64,000 bases of DNA from JAATFS01 sp037145635 (GCA_037145635.1 JBBCXB010000005.1:62001-126000), one strand, 5' to 3'. Shown: positions 1 through 8,357, counted from the first letter of the stretch. The notes: a model not told the origin generated them from the letters alone. A program made the numbers and translations.

Positions 1-606
1 CAGGGTGTCGTTCCGGAAGTGGCTGTTCGGATTGCCCGGGATCTGCTCGCTCTTCGTCGGGATGAGCATCTGCATGTAGACGTTGATCGTCCGGTTGTCG
101 ACTTCCAGAAAGATCGTCGGTTCGCCGGCCGGTCCCTTGAACGCACGTTCCGGTATTTCGTCCAGGGGCACCCGATGCAACACGAGTTCATCCTTGAAGA
201 TATCGGCGAGGTCGATGTCTGCGCGAAGTGTCTGACCGTCCCTGGTCGTCCATTCCACCTTCGCCGGTCCGGGAAAGTTCGGTATTCCACCGAACACCGC
301 GCCTCCCCAATTCTTTTTGTAGTCAGACGATGGGGGTGGGCCGATCTGTCTATCCACGGCAGTGCGTGTCGTGTTGGTGCCGTTATAGATCACATGGCAG
401 TCGGACGTGTTGTAGCAATGCGCTTCGAAATTGTGCTTCTTGAAACGCAGCGGATAGGTATCGGGGTCGCGGCCGGCCGGCGCGGGATTCGCTTGGCGAG
501 ACATGGCGGTTTGGCATCCTGCAACGAGGAAGAGGGAAGCGGCGACGAGCGCGGCGACGGCGCGGCGGCCAGCGGGGCGGTGTGGGGATCGCGAGGGAAT
601 CTGCAT
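1..606 (-). CDS. Putative lipoprotein of unknown function, 3' end cut by window edge
   Basis: The frame is open from an ATG at 606 to the left edge, 202 codons with no stop. The N-terminus has arginines, a hydrophobic stretch and a lipobox LVAGC with the lipidation cysteine at about residue 31, so it should be exported and lipid-anchored. The visible mature part is hydrophilic, with CYNTSDC near residues 65-71. I recognise no family. Its codons are visibly less GC-rich than those of its neighbours (GAT, AAT, ATA, TTT are common), which hints at recent acquisition. It lies downstream of the DUF1615 gene on the same strand, about 300 bp away. Coding is supported by the clean lipoprotein signal; function is unknown. 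Confidence 0.6.
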   Translation of the reverse strand, partial: MQIPSRSPHRPAGRRAVAALVAASLFLVAGCQTAMSRQANPAPAGRDPDTYPLRFKKHNFEAHCYNTSDCHVIYNGTNTTRTAVDRQIGPPPSSDYKKNWGGAVFGGIPNFPGPAKVEWTTRDGQTLRADIDLADIFKDELVLHRVPLDEIPERAFKGPAGEPTIFLEVDNRTINVYMQMLIPTKSEQIPGNPNSHFRNDTL

Positions 607-904
607 GAGGTACTCCACATTCCATGGAAAGGCGCTGCACGTTCCCGGCGTCGGGACGCGGCCTGGACCTTATCTGGGCCCGCCTGAACGACCTACGTTA
701 GGCAGGCAGGGACAGGGTGTCAAACGCGCGGGCAGGTCGCGGGCGGTGCAACCGGACGCCGACGCGCACCCGCCCACGGATGCCTGTCCCGTGCGATCGG
801 CGATCGCCCGCAGGCTGATCGCTGCGCATCGATCACATCTGCGTGGGCTCGATCTGGCGACCAGGCGCGGAGACGAGGCATCGGCGCCGATCCGGCGGCG
901 CCGC

Positions 905-1999
905 CTACTTCGCCATGCAGCGCCGCCAGCGCTCCTCGACGCGCTGTGCGAACCAGGCGGTGGTGAGGGTGCGGGTGATCTTGGGGCTCTCCAGGCGGAT
1001 GCCGGGCAGCACCGCGCGCGGCAGCGGACGGCCGGCGTCGCGTTCGGCCAGCGCGAACACCTGGCGGTAGAGCGCGGTCTCCTCGAAGGCGAGCGTGTTG
1101 CCGGTTTCCAGCGCGCGGCGGATGGCGCGGTCGTCCAGGCCCACGGCGGAGGCGAGCGCGCGTGCGGCGCGTTCGGTGCTGCCGGGCGCGTCCAGCGCGG
1201 CGCCGGGCTGCAGCAGGTCGCCGTCGAGCTGCAGGTCGATGCCGGAGGCGCGCGCCAGCGCGGCCTGGAACGCGGCGTTGCGGCTGGCGTACCAGCCGGC
1301 GTTGAAATCGGCGAAGCGGTACAGCAGCGCGTCGTAGTGCGCCGGGTAGCCGAGCAGGTGGCGGGTGCCGAACCACAGCCCGCCGCGGCGGCTGAACACG
1401 TCGCGGCGCACGCTGGCCAGTGGCGGATAGGGATAGCCGTCGCGATGCGCCTCGGCGAAGGCCACGCCGACCTGCATCGGGCCGCCGGTGCGCACCGGGT
1501 TGAGGTCGCCGAACAGGCGCTGGCCCAGCGGCACGCTGGCGGCGAAGTCCTCGAACACCGCGCTGAGGTCCTGCTCGGTGCGTGCAGCGGCGATGCGGGT
1601 GCCGTAGCTGCGGCCGTCCGGCGAGTCCACCCGCAGCGCGGCGTCGACCACGAGGCCGGGCACGTGGTGCGCGGCGGCGCGGCGGTCGATCTCCTGGCGC
1701 GCGATCCGGCCCAGGTTCGGCACCGCGGGATTGGCCTGGTAGGTGGATTCCTGCTCGATCACCGCCAGCACCGCGCACAGATGCTCGGGGTCGGTGGTAA
1801 TGTCCTGCGACGCCAGCGCCACGTACACCTCGCTGGCCCAGCCTTGGCGGTCCGGCAGCGACGCCGGCAGCCGCCGCGCGATGTCGGCCTTGACCTCGGA
1901 AGGCGTGCGTCCGGGGGCGCGCGGCGGCTGGGTCGCGCAGGCTGCCAGCGCCGCGGTGAAGCACAGGAGCAGCAGGCGACGGGCGGGGGACAGGGGCAC
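905..1999 (-). CDS. DUF1615-type lipoprotein
   Basis: The product has 364 residues. The GTG at 1999 is chosen because it puts a lipoprotein signal right at the N-terminus: RR, a leucine-rich core and LAAC, with the cysteine at residue 21. An in-frame extension back to 2227 would add 76 low-complexity residues before the signal. The mature part contains an EQEST segment (AVLAVIEQESTYQANP), reminiscent of the catalytic glutamate region of lytic-transglycosylase-like folds, followed by GGPMQVGV. Overall the sequence resembles proteins called DUF1615 in proteobacteria, usually about this length. A role in cell-wall turnover is inference. The gene is alone on the minus strand with no close partner. 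Confidence 0.75.
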   Translation of the reverse strand: MPLSPARRLLLLCFTAALAACATQPPRAPGRTPSEVKADIARRLPASLPDRQGWASEVYVALASQDITTDPEHLCAVLAVIEQESTYQANPAVPNLGRIARQEIDRRAAAHHVPGLVVDAALRVDSPDGRSYGTRIAAARTEQDLSAVFEDFAASVPLGQRLFGDLNPVRTGGPMQVGVAFAEAHRDGYPYPPLASVRRDVFSRRGGLWFGTRHLLGYPAHYDALLYRFADFNAGWYASRNAAFQAALARASGIDLQLDGDLLQPGAALDAPGSTERAARALASAVGLDDRAIRRALETGNTLAFEETALYRQVFALAERDAGRPLPRAVLPGIRLESPKITRTLTTAWFAQRVEERWRRCMAK

Positions 2000-2466
2000 G
2001 GGGGATCCGGAAGGCGATGCGAAGGCGCGTTGCGATTCTGGCGGCAGCCGGCGGCCAGGTAAACGCCGGCGGGTGGGCGCGTGTGCCGGAGGTGTGCCAC
2101 TGCGCCGGCCCGCGCAGGGCGGTCCGGTGTACATCACCGTGGAGTCGCAACGCGCGTGCGCAGCACTGCCTGCAGGCGAAGGCGGTCCCGCGCGATCATC
2201 GCGCAATCTCAGGTCGCTCGATTTCAATGGGCTGGGCGCATTCGGCCCGCTCCCAGCCGAGCACCGCGTGATCCGCGCGGCCGAGCGCCTGCACCCGTGG
2301 CAGCCCTCGGTAGCATCCAGCGCGGGAAGCGCTGGCCGATCCCCGGTGGTTGCCCGGACCGCGCGGCCTGCGGCTCACCGCGCGCGCCGACACCTTGCGC
2401 GTTGCTGCGGCCAGCGCTCGATGTGCAGCAGCGGGCCGCGGCAGCGGAATGCCGCGGCCCGCCGGC
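2000..2466. other. Gene-free stretch, 467 bp
   Basis: It lies between the GTG start of the DUF1615 lipoprotein and the stop of the 327-aa gene, both on the minus strand. The only structure I can support is the hairpin at 2431-2462, listed separately. The short open frames here have no start signals or recognisable protein character. It should contain the promoter of the lipoprotein gene, but I see no convincing -35/-10 pair. Confidence 0.5.
2431..2462 (-). terminator. Hairpin after the 327-aa gene
   Basis: Two 13-base arms (2431-2443 and 2450-2462) are perfectly complementary around a 6-base loop, beginning four bases beyond the minus-strand stop at 2467. There is no T-run, as is common in high-GC genomes, so termination is inferred from position and stem strength. 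Confidence 0.6.
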
Positions 2467-3450
2467 TCAGGCCGGCACGTCCTCGATGTGCACGTAGACC
2501 AGGGTCTGGTTGAGCAGCTGGTAGGCGATCTCGCCGAAGGTGACCGGGCCCACCAGGTCGCCGGTACGCTTGCCTTCCAGCTCCGAGTACAGGAAGTTGA
2601 GGATGCAGTTGCAGCTGAAGGCCGGGTGCACCAGGGCGTCCGGCAGCCGGCGCGAGAACTCCTCCACGTAGTTCGGCACCGGCGCGGCCAGGCGGTATTC
2701 CACGCCCTCGAACACCGGCGCGTACAGCGCGACGCGGCCGCGCTCGGCGTCCACGGCCTGCACGCTGACGTTGATCATCTCGCCGTTGTAGTCGGCCACC
2801 AGCGGCAGCCGCAGGTCGGCGCCGCTGTGCGCCAGATACTCGGAAAACCGCTGCGGCTGGCCATTGACCAAGCACTGCTCGATGTCGAAACCGTCCTGCG
2901 GGAAGGTGAGTACGTCGCCGTCGCCCTGCACGAAGCAGTTGACGATGCCGACCGACACCTGCTGGTGCGCCGGCAGGGCGACGTGCAGCACCACGCAGCC
3001 ATCGTCGTGGCGCTGGCCGGTGGCGCCGTCGTACACGCGGGCCCGGGCATGGCCGAGGTCGGCCAGGTCGAAGCCGGCGATCCAGCCGACGATGTTCTTC
3101 AGGTACAGCCCCGGATAGTCCGGCGACTCCTGCGCGTAGCGCACGTGCGCCTGGGTGCCGGCGGGAATCACCAGCAGGCTGAAGCCGTGGTCCGGTGAAT
3201 CGGCGGCCAGCTGCGGCAACGCGTCCACGTCGTACCAGCGCGCGCTGCAGCCCTCGGCCGAGCCCGGCATCTCGCTGACGAAGATCAGCTCGCGGCTGTG
3301 GGTACCGCCGCGTTCGTCCATGAAGTACGGAATGGTGCCGCCCACCCAGTTGCCGGTCGGCAGCCCGTCCAGCAGGGCCTCGTCGCCGGCCAGGCACAGC
3401 GCGGCACCGCTGCGGATCCTGTCCACCACCTGTTCGCGTGTCATCAGCAT
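2467..3450 (-). CDS. Conserved hypothetical protein (DUF6976-like), 327 aa
   Basis: A full-length soluble protein with no signal peptide or membrane segment. The sequence has a GNWVGGTIPYFM motif near residues 33-44, followed by long alternating beta-like segments and a cysteine pair (SCNC) near residue 280. It resembles proteins I remember as DUF6976; that family name is from memory and no function is known. The start MLMTREQVV is 12 bases downstream of the stop of a 73-aa gene, so the two are almost certainly cotranscribed. A 13-bp hairpin follows its stop. Gene reality is high; function is open. Confidence 0.75.
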   Translation of the reverse strand: MLMTREQVVDRIRSGAALCLAGDEALLDGLPTGNWVGGTIPYFMDERGGTHSRELIFVSEMPGSAEGCSARWYDVDALPQLAADSPDHGFSLLVIPAGTQAHVRYAQESPDYPGLYLKNIVGWIAGFDLADLGHARARVYDGATGQRHDDGCVVLHVALPAHQQVSVGIVNCFVQGDGDVLTFPQDGFDIEQCLVNGQPQRFSEYLAHSGADLRLPLVADYNGEMINVSVQAVDAERGRVALYAPVFEGVEYRLAAPVPNYVEEFSRRLPDALVHPAFSCNCILNFLYSELEGKRTGDLVGPVTFGEIAYQLLNQTLVYVHIEDVPA

Positions 3451-3462
3451 GCGCGTTCTCCC

Positions 3463-3684
3463 TTAGAAATAGGCCAGCAATTCGTCTTTGTAGAGGTTTT
3501 CGTACTTGCAGAAGAACGCGTGCGCCTCGTCCAGGCAGGCCTGCGCGGTCTGCGGCGACGCGTCGGCCTTGATGCGGCGCGCGCACTGGCTGAGCATCAT
3601 GTTGCCGGCGAACACGCGGAAGGTCGGCTTGGCGTCGCCGCGCACCAGCGCGGCCCACTTGGGGTGGCTCTTGCTCGGAATCAT
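3463..3684 (-). CDS. Small conserved hypothetical protein, 73 aa
   Basis: An ATG at 3684 is preceded by a good ribosome site (GGAGAGGGAG about 6 bases upstream) and gives a 73-residue protein. It is charged and likely helical, with cysteines at about 34, 50 and 59 and an aromatic C-terminus (YENLYKDELLAYF). No signal peptide or membrane segment is visible. It is followed after 12 bases by the 327-aa DUF6976-like gene, so the two probably work together. The upstream methyltransferase gene ends 95 bases away on the same strand. I do not recognise the family. Confidence 0.7.
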   Translation of the reverse strand: MIPSKSHPKWAALVRGDAKPTFRVFAGNMMLSQCARRIKADASPQTAQACLDEAHAFFCKYENLYKDELLAYF

Positions 3685-3779
3685 CGGTTGCTCCCTCTCC
3701 GGGGTGGCTGGAAAGCCCGGATGAAGCGATATCGGCCCGCCGCGCGCGCGCTTGATAGCGCGCAGGCACCCGGGCCGGC

Positions 3780-4622
3780 TCAGCGCCGCGTGGCCAGCAC
3801 CCCGTCCAGCGCGAGCTGGGCGGCGAAGCCGGCCTTCTCCAGGCGCCGGGCGACCTCGCGCGGCACGTCGCGGCCGCTGGTGAGGCGATTGGGGCTGCCG
3901 GTGTAGTGGAACAGCCGGCCGCCACGCCGCAGCACCCGCGCCAGCTGGTCGTAGAACACCTGGGAATACAGTTCGCCGGCGATGCCGAAGCGCGGCGGGT
4001 CGTGCAGGATGGCGTCGACCGAGGCGTCGCCGAACTGCGCGATGGCCACCGACACGTCGGCGTGCGCCAGCTGCAGGCGCACGCCGCTGCCGGCCGCGTC
4101 GGGCTCCGGCGACCACGGGTTGAGCGTGCGCAGCCACAACACGTCGGCGTTCTTCTCGAACGACTGGATCCGCGCCACGCCCGCGTCCAGGCAGCAGGCG
4201 GCGAAATAGCCCAGCCCGCCGCAGGTATCCAGCACGACCTTGCCGCGCGGCGCCACCAGCGCCACCTTGCGGCGTGCATCCTCGAACGGCGACAGCTGCG
4301 CGGTCGGCAGCATCTTGATGCCGTCGATCTCGAAGGTGGGCGCGCCCCAGTCGGTAGGCACCAGCTTGATCAGGCCGCGGCCGAAGCGCGAGATGGGCGC
4401 GAAGGCGTCGCCGTCCCAGTAGTAGAGCGTGCGGTCCTTCAACGCGGCGGGAAACGGGTAGGCCTGCCCGCGCCATTGCCACTGCGCGGGCGCGAGCAGC
4501 ACGGGTTCGGTGGAGCGCCCCAGGTCGAGCGAGCCGGTCCATTCGGACGCGCCGGCGGCCTGGGCGGCAAGCAGCGCCTCGGCGAGGGCGCGGGTCAGCA
4601 GGGGACCGGAATAGTGGGGCAC
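3780..4622 (-). CDS. Class I SAM-dependent methyltransferase-like protein
   Basis: With the GTG start at 4622 (VPHYSGPLLTRALAEAL) the product has 280 residues. The central part carries a Rossmann methyltransferase signature: VVLDTCGGLGYFA (motif I), an acidic residue after the next strand (QSFEKNADVL), then DAILHDPPRFG, which resembles the DPP-type motif IV. It resembles the poorly characterised COG2521-type predicted methyltransferases; the substrate cannot be told. The open frame continues far upstream but with low-complexity sequence only, so the GTG where conserved-looking sequence begins is preferred. The 95-base gap to the 73-aa gene leaves cotranscription possible. Confidence 0.7.
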   Translation of the reverse strand: MPHYSGPLLTRALAEALLAAQAAGASEWTGSLDLGRSTEPVLLAPAQWQWRGQAYPFPAALKDRTLYYWDGDAFAPISRFGRGLIKLVPTDWGAPTFEIDGIKMLPTAQLSPFEDARRKVALVAPRGKVVLDTCGGLGYFAACCLDAGVARIQSFEKNADVLWLRTLNPWSPEPDAAGSGVRLQLAHADVSVAIAQFGDASVDAILHDPPRFGIAGELYSQVFYDQLARVLRRGGRLFHYTGSPNRLTSGRDVPREVARRLEKAGFAAQLALDGVLATRR

Positions 4623-4941
4623 GGGACGAGGGCGCCGGCGCGGCCGCACGCAGCGGCGACGCCGGACAGGGCGGCAGGGGCCGGCATCGTAACCGAGCCG
4701 GAGCCGTGCGGGGCACCGGCGGCCCGGTTTGCGGGACAGGCGCGGCGCAAGCCCCGGCTGCCGCCGTCCGGCCATGGCGCGTTGCGGCAGCCGGCGCGCA
4801 TGGCCGGCCCGCCGTCGCCGCCGAAGTGTGATTGGCTCTCCAGTCCTCGCGCTTCGCGGCAGCAATCGTGCCGCCATGCGTTGACCGCGGCCGCTTGCCT
4901 GCTCAGCCTGCGAGGCACATCCGCTGCAGGAGGCCGGTCGC
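4623..4941. other. Divergent intergenic region, 319 bp
   Basis: It separates the leftward methyltransferase gene from the rightward thioredoxin gene and must hold promoters for both. I see the thioredoxin ribosome site (AGGAGG at about 4928) but no clear sigma-70 pair or operator. Confidence 0.4.
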
Positions 4942-5532
4942 ATGGCACGTCGCATTCCCTGGCTGTGGCTGGGCCTGCTGGGCGCCTGCGCGCTGGTGGC
5001 GGTGCTGGCCTGGCAGAACCGGCAGCTGCGCGAGGAGCGGCGCTGGCTGGTGACGCGCACCACGCAGCCGTACCTGGGCATGTACGTGCCGCGCGTGGCG
5101 GCGACCGCGCTGGACGGCGCCCCGCACACGCTGGGCGCGCCCTCGGGCGACGCCCAGGTGCTGTTCTTCTTCACCCCCGCCTGCCCGTACTGCCGGCGCT
5201 CGGCGCCCCGCGTGGTGGAGGCGGCGCAGCGCATCGCCGCCGATCCGCCGCGGCGCGTCCAGCTGCTGGGGGTGTGCCACTGCACGCCGGCGCAGGCGCG
5301 TGCGTATGCGGCCGAGCACCATTTCGCGTTTCCGGTGGTCACGCTGACCGACCGCCGCACGCTGATGCTGTTCCGCGCGCGCAACGTGCCGGCGCTGCTG
5401 GCGCTGGATCGCGAGGGGCGGGTGCGCTATGCGCGCGTGGGCGCCTTCGATACCAAGGAGCGGGTGCAGGACCTTCTGGCCGCAGTGCGCCGCATGGACG
5501 CGCCGGCGGCCCTGGCAACTGTCGAGGAGTGA
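4942..5532 (+). CDS. Membrane-anchored thioredoxin-like (TlpA-type) protein
   Basis: A 196-residue protein with one N-terminal membrane anchor (about residues 6-24) and a periplasmic thioredoxin-like domain. The redox motif is CPYC at 81-84 after the strand VLFFFTPA, and VPALLALD near residue 150 fits the region before the cis-Pro loop. Such proteins reduce or isomerise disulfides in exported proteins. A strong AGGAGG precedes the ATG. The next gene starts four bases after its stop and encodes a 71-aa exported protein with six cysteines in the mature part, an obvious candidate client. A third gene nearby (5838-6131) also encodes a small six-cysteine exported protein. Confidence 0.85.
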   Translation: MARRIPWLWLGLLGACALVAVLAWQNRQLREERRWLVTRTTQPYLGMYVPRVAATALDGAPHTLGAPSGDAQVLFFFTPACPYCRRSAPRVVEAAQRIAADPPRRVQLLGVCHCTPAQARAYAAEHHFAFPVVTLTDRRTLMLFRARNVPALLALDREGRVRYARVGAFDTKERVQDLLAAVRRMDAPAALATVEE

Positions 5533-5536
5533 GGAC

Positions 5537-5752
5537 ATGACACAGCGATGGAAGACGATGCGCAACGGGGCGCTGGCCGCCCTGTTCCTGGGCTGCATGG
5601 GGTTCGGCACGCTGCAGGCCGTGGCCGGGGACGGGATCGAGCAGGAGGCGGCCTGCAGTGCCTGGGCGTGCGCGCAGGAATGTGCCCCGTTCGGCGGCGA
5701 GCTGGGTCCCGGCGGGCCGGGTCAGCCGCTGGTGTGCTACTGCTGCGGTTGA
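5537..5752 (+). CDS. Small exported cysteine-rich protein, 71 aa
   Basis: The ATG at 5537 lies four bases after the thioredoxin stop, with GAGGAG upstream, so translation is coupled. Residues 1-30 form a signal peptide ending in AVA. The mature part of about 41 residues has cysteines at 40, 45, 49, 67, 69 and 70 (spacing C-x4-C-x3-C-x17-C-x-C-C) with a Gly/Pro-rich stretch between the two clusters. The protein is probably folded by disulfides, or binds metal, in the periplasm or outside the cell. No family is recognised. Roles as a secreted peptide, metal binder or redox substrate are all open. A perfect palindrome follows the stop. Confidence 0.7.
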   Translation: MTQRWKTMRNGALAALFLGCMGFGTLQAVAGDGIEQEAACSAWACAQECAPFGGELGPGGPGQPLVCYCCG

Positions 5753-5760
5753 GGGTGCTG

Positions 5761-5788
5761 CCCGGAGCCGGCGCGCGCCGGCTCCGGG
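5761..5788 (+). terminator. Palindromic hairpin after the Cys-rich gene
   Basis: A 28-base perfect palindrome (12-base arms around GCGC) starts eight bases after the stop at 5752. It probably ends the thioredoxin/Cys-rich operon. Confidence 0.65.
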
Positions 5789-5803
5789 GGCGGCTGCGTG
5801 GGC

Positions 5804-5833
5804 GCAACCGCTGCGCCGCGTGGGCGCGGTTGC
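5804..5833 (-). terminator. Hairpin after the leftward Cys-rich gene
   Basis: Eight-base arms (5804-5811 and 5826-5833) lie just beyond the minus-strand stop at 5838, back to back with the hairpin at 5761-5788. Confidence 0.45.
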
Positions 5834-5837
5834 CGGC

Positions 5838-6131
5838 TCACGGGACGGGGCGACGCACCTGAGCCAGCGCCGGGAGACCGGGCAGAAGGGCGGCGACCGG
5901 GCTGTAGCCGGGCTGCGGCACGATCTGCGGCTGCGCGGTGACCGCGGCGGGGCACCAGGCCAGGCAGACGGCGTAGCGGGTGTTGCAATCGGCGGCACCT
6001 GAGGCCACGCAGGCCTGGTAGGCCGGTACGCAGGCGTCGCAATTGGGCCGCGCCTGCGCACTGGCGGCGGCGCCGAGCGCGGCGGCGGCGACGACGGCGA
6101 GGGTTCCGAGGGACTTGAGACAGGCAACCAT
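5838..6131 (-). CDS. Small exported protein with six mature cysteines, 97 aa
   Basis: The ATG at 6131 has GGAG upstream and begins a clear signal peptide (MVACLKSLG, an alanine-rich core, ASAQA). After cleavage near residue 27 the mature part carries cysteines at 31, 34, 41, 49, 56 and 60 (C-x2-C-x6-C-x7-C-x6-C-x3-C) in a likely helical segment, then a Pro-rich tail. I recognise no family. It converges on the thioredoxin/Cys-rich operon, which makes disulfide formation or metal binding plausible. The even number of cysteines and their confinement to a short segment suggest a compact fold. Confidence 0.65.
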   Translation of the reverse strand: MVACLKSLGTLAVVAAAALGAAASAQARPNCDACVPAYQACVASGAADCNTRYAVCLAWCPAAVTAQPQIVPQPGYSPVAALLPGLPALAQVRRPVP

Positions 6132-6371
6132 GGCGTTCTCTCCTTGAGCTCCGTCGGTGGAGCGGCGCCAGCATCGGCCTTCGGGGCCGCCGCGGTTGTG
6201 ATTGCTGCCACGCTTCGCATTGGGCGCCGCCCGGCCGCCACGCACGGTGGTGGATGTTCATTCCGCATGGAGTTTCCTCCGCAAGCTTTCACGAAGCCCC
6301 CATGGGACGCTGCCTAGCATCGGAGCGTCAGGTGGCTTGCCGCCTGTTCCCCACACTTTCGAGGGTTTCCC

Positions 6372-7199
6372 ATGTCGTCCACTGCTCCGAATTCCCCGCG
6401 GGTCCGCCTGCATGTCGAAGACAGCGGCGGTGCCGGCCGGCCCGTGGTGCTGATCCATGGCTGGCCGCTCTCCGCCGAATCCTGGAAGGCCCAGGTCGGG
6501 CCGCTGCGCGATGCCGGCTACCGGGTCGTCGCCTACGACCGGCGCGGCTTCGGGCGCTCGGAAAAGCCGGCCGACGGGTTCGAATACGACACCCTCGCCG
6601 CCGACCTGGCCGGCGTGCTCGACGACCTGGGCCTGCGCGACGTCACCCTGGTCGGTTTCTCGATGGGCGGCGGCGAAGTGGCGCGCTACGTCGCCAACTA
6701 CGGCGAGGACCGTCTGCACAGCGTGGTGTTCGCCGCCGCGGTGCCGCCGTACCTGCTCAAGACCGCCGACAACCCGGACGGCCCGTTGCCCCAGGCCCAG
6801 GCCGACGAGATGCGGGCCGGCCTGGAGCAGGACCGCACCACGTTCTTCGACAGCTTCACCAAGCAGTTCTTCACCGCCAACGGCGAACTCAAGGTGACCG
6901 AGGCGCAGCGCCAGGAAGCGGTCACCCTGAGCCACCAGTCCGACCAGAAGGCGGCGCTGGGCTGCATGAAGGCCTTCGCGACCACCGATTTCCGCGATGA
7001 CCTCAAGCGCATCAGCGTACCGACGCTGGTGCTGCACGGCGACGCCGACGGTACCGTGCCGCTGGCCGGCTCCGGCCAGCGCACCCACGCCGCGATCCCG
7101 GGCAGCGAGCTAGTGGTAGTGGAGGACGCGCCACACGGCTTCAATGTCAGCCATGCCGAACCATTCAACGCGGCACTGTTGGCGTTTCTCAAGAAGTAA
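6372..7199 (+). CDS. Alpha/beta hydrolase, non-heme chloroperoxidase-like
   Basis: A 275-residue cytoplasmic alpha/beta hydrolase, typical in length. The oxyanion region is HGWPLS (29-34). The nucleophile elbow GFSMGGG puts the catalytic Ser at 97, the acid is in HGDADGTVP (D224 or D226) and the histidine is H255 in DAPHGFNVSH. The pattern matches the cofactor-free haloperoxidase/esterase group, whose natural substrates are usually unknown; peroxidase activity in this group is often a side activity. It is transcribed alone, with a strong hairpin 75 bases downstream. Confidence 0.85.
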   Translation: MSSTAPNSPRVRLHVEDSGGAGRPVVLIHGWPLSAESWKAQVGPLRDAGYRVVAYDRRGFGRSEKPADGFEYDTLAADLAGVLDDLGLRDVTLVGFSMGGGEVARYVANYGEDRLHSVVFAAAVPPYLLKTADNPDGPLPQAQADEMRAGLEQDRTTFFDSFTKQFFTANGELKVTEAQRQEAVTLSHQSDQKAALGCMKAFATTDFRDDLKRISVPTLVLHGDADGTVPLAGSGQRTHAAIPGSELVVVEDAPHGFNVSHAEPFNAALLAFLKK

Positions 7200-7274
7200 G
7201 CGGGACGTGGCACCGGTGGCCGCCAGTGAGCGGTCGCCGTCGCATTGGCCGCCTCTCGTCGAAGCCTCCGTATC

Positions 7275-7300
7275 GAAGGCCCCGCTGCGGCGGGGCCTTC
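7275..7300 (+). terminator. Hairpin downstream of the hydrolase gene
   Basis: Ten-base perfect arms (7275-7284 and 7291-7300, GAAGGCCCCG and its complement) surround the loop CTGCGG, with A-rich and T-containing outer ends. Confidence 0.65.
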
Positions 7301-7481
7301 GCATGGGGCGTGCCGCTGGCAGCGCCGCGGCAGGAGGCGCCGCTGCGCCGGGTCATCGCTTCTTGCCGACGTCACCCTGCGTTCTGCGCATGCTCCACGC
7401 CTCGTCAACGGGGTCGGCGCGCATACTGTGCCCCTGGCCTGCCCCCCACGGTACGGCACTGTCCGACTGCAGGAGTGGTTG

Positions 7482-8357
7482 ATGTTCAAGGGTTTAATGC
7501 TCGGCTTCGCGTGCTACGCGGCCTTCTCGATCAGCGATGCGTTCGTCAAGCTGCTGGAGGGCGCGCTGCCCGGCTACGAGATCGTGTTCTTCGGCGCGCT
7601 GCTGATGCTGATCGCGCTGCCGTTCCTGAAGAAGCCGGGCGACCAGTGGCGCGAGGTGGTGGTGGCCAAGCGCCCCACGATCTGGCTGCTGCGCGCCTTC
7701 GTGGGCGCGATCGGCAATCTCACCTCGGTGACCGCGTTCACCCTGCTGCCGATGGCCGAGGCGTTCGCGCTGATCTTCCTGATGCCGATCTTCGTGACCA
7801 TCCTGTCGGTGGTGCTGCTCAAGGAGCAGGTGCACTGGCGGCGCTGGACGGCGGTGATCGTGGGCTTCATCGGCGTGCTGGTGGTGCTGCGCCCCGGTTT
7901 CCGGCAGCTCGGCCACGGCCACGTGGCGGCGATCGTGTGCGGCCTGGTCAGCGCGATCTCGGTGATCACGCTGCGCCTGGCCGGCCCCGACGAGAAGCGC
8001 ATCACGCTGTACGGCGCCGGGGTGATCGGGCCGCTGCTGATGGGCGGCCTGCTGATGCTGCCGACCTTCGTGTGGCCGACGCTGGCGCAGTGGGGCCTGC
8101 TCGCCGGCTACGGGCTGCTTGCCGGGCTGGCGGCGATCTTCCTGATGTACGCCTCGCGGCTGGCGCCGACCAGCGCGGTGGCGCCTACCCAATACAGCCA
8201 GATGTTGTGGGCGATCGGCTTCGGCTACCTGCTGTTCCATGACACGCTGGACTGGCCGATGGGGGTGGGCATCGCGATGATCCTCGCCGCCGGCCTGTTC
8301 ACGGTGCTGCGCGAGGGCCAGGTCACCCAGTGGTGGCGGCGCACCAAGATCGTGTGA
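7482..8357 (+). CDS. EamA/DMT-family transporter
   Basis: The ATG at 7482 has AGGAG about 7 bases upstream and gives 291 residues. The protein is almost entirely hydrophobic, with about ten membrane segments in two repeats, as expected for two EamA domains. The first repeat ends near VVLLKEQVHWRRW and the second near LFHDTLDWPMGVG, both typical loops of this superfamily. Members export amino acids, sugars or other small metabolites; the substrate cannot be predicted. The open frame continues upstream to 7245, but that part overlaps the hairpin and is not transporter-like. Confidence 0.85.
   Translation: MFKGLMLGFACYAAFSISDAFVKLLEGALPGYEIVFFGALLMLIALPFLKKPGDQWREVVVAKRPTIWLLRAFVGAIGNLTSVTAFTLLPMAEAFALIFLMPIFVTILSVVLLKEQVHWRRWTAVIVGFIGVLVVLRPGFRQLGHGHVAAIVCGLVSAISVITLRLAGPDEKRITLYGAGVIGPLLMGGLLMLPTFVWPTLAQWGLLAGYGLLAGLAAIFLMYASRLAPTSAVAPTQYSQMLWAIGFGYLLFHDTLDWPMGVGIAMILAAGLFTVLREGQVTQWWRRTKIV

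Noticed and set aside
19..687. A 222-codon plus-strand frame at the left edge
   Set aside because: The opposite strand has a lipoprotein signal with a perfect lipobox and a continuous frame to the edge, which explains the region better.
5537..5752. CxxxC and CxC spacing reminiscent of a defensin-type (CS-alpha-beta) fold
   Set aside because: The fourth framework cysteine is missing and the last two are adjacent, so the full pattern is not met. Kept only as an unknown Cys-rich protein.
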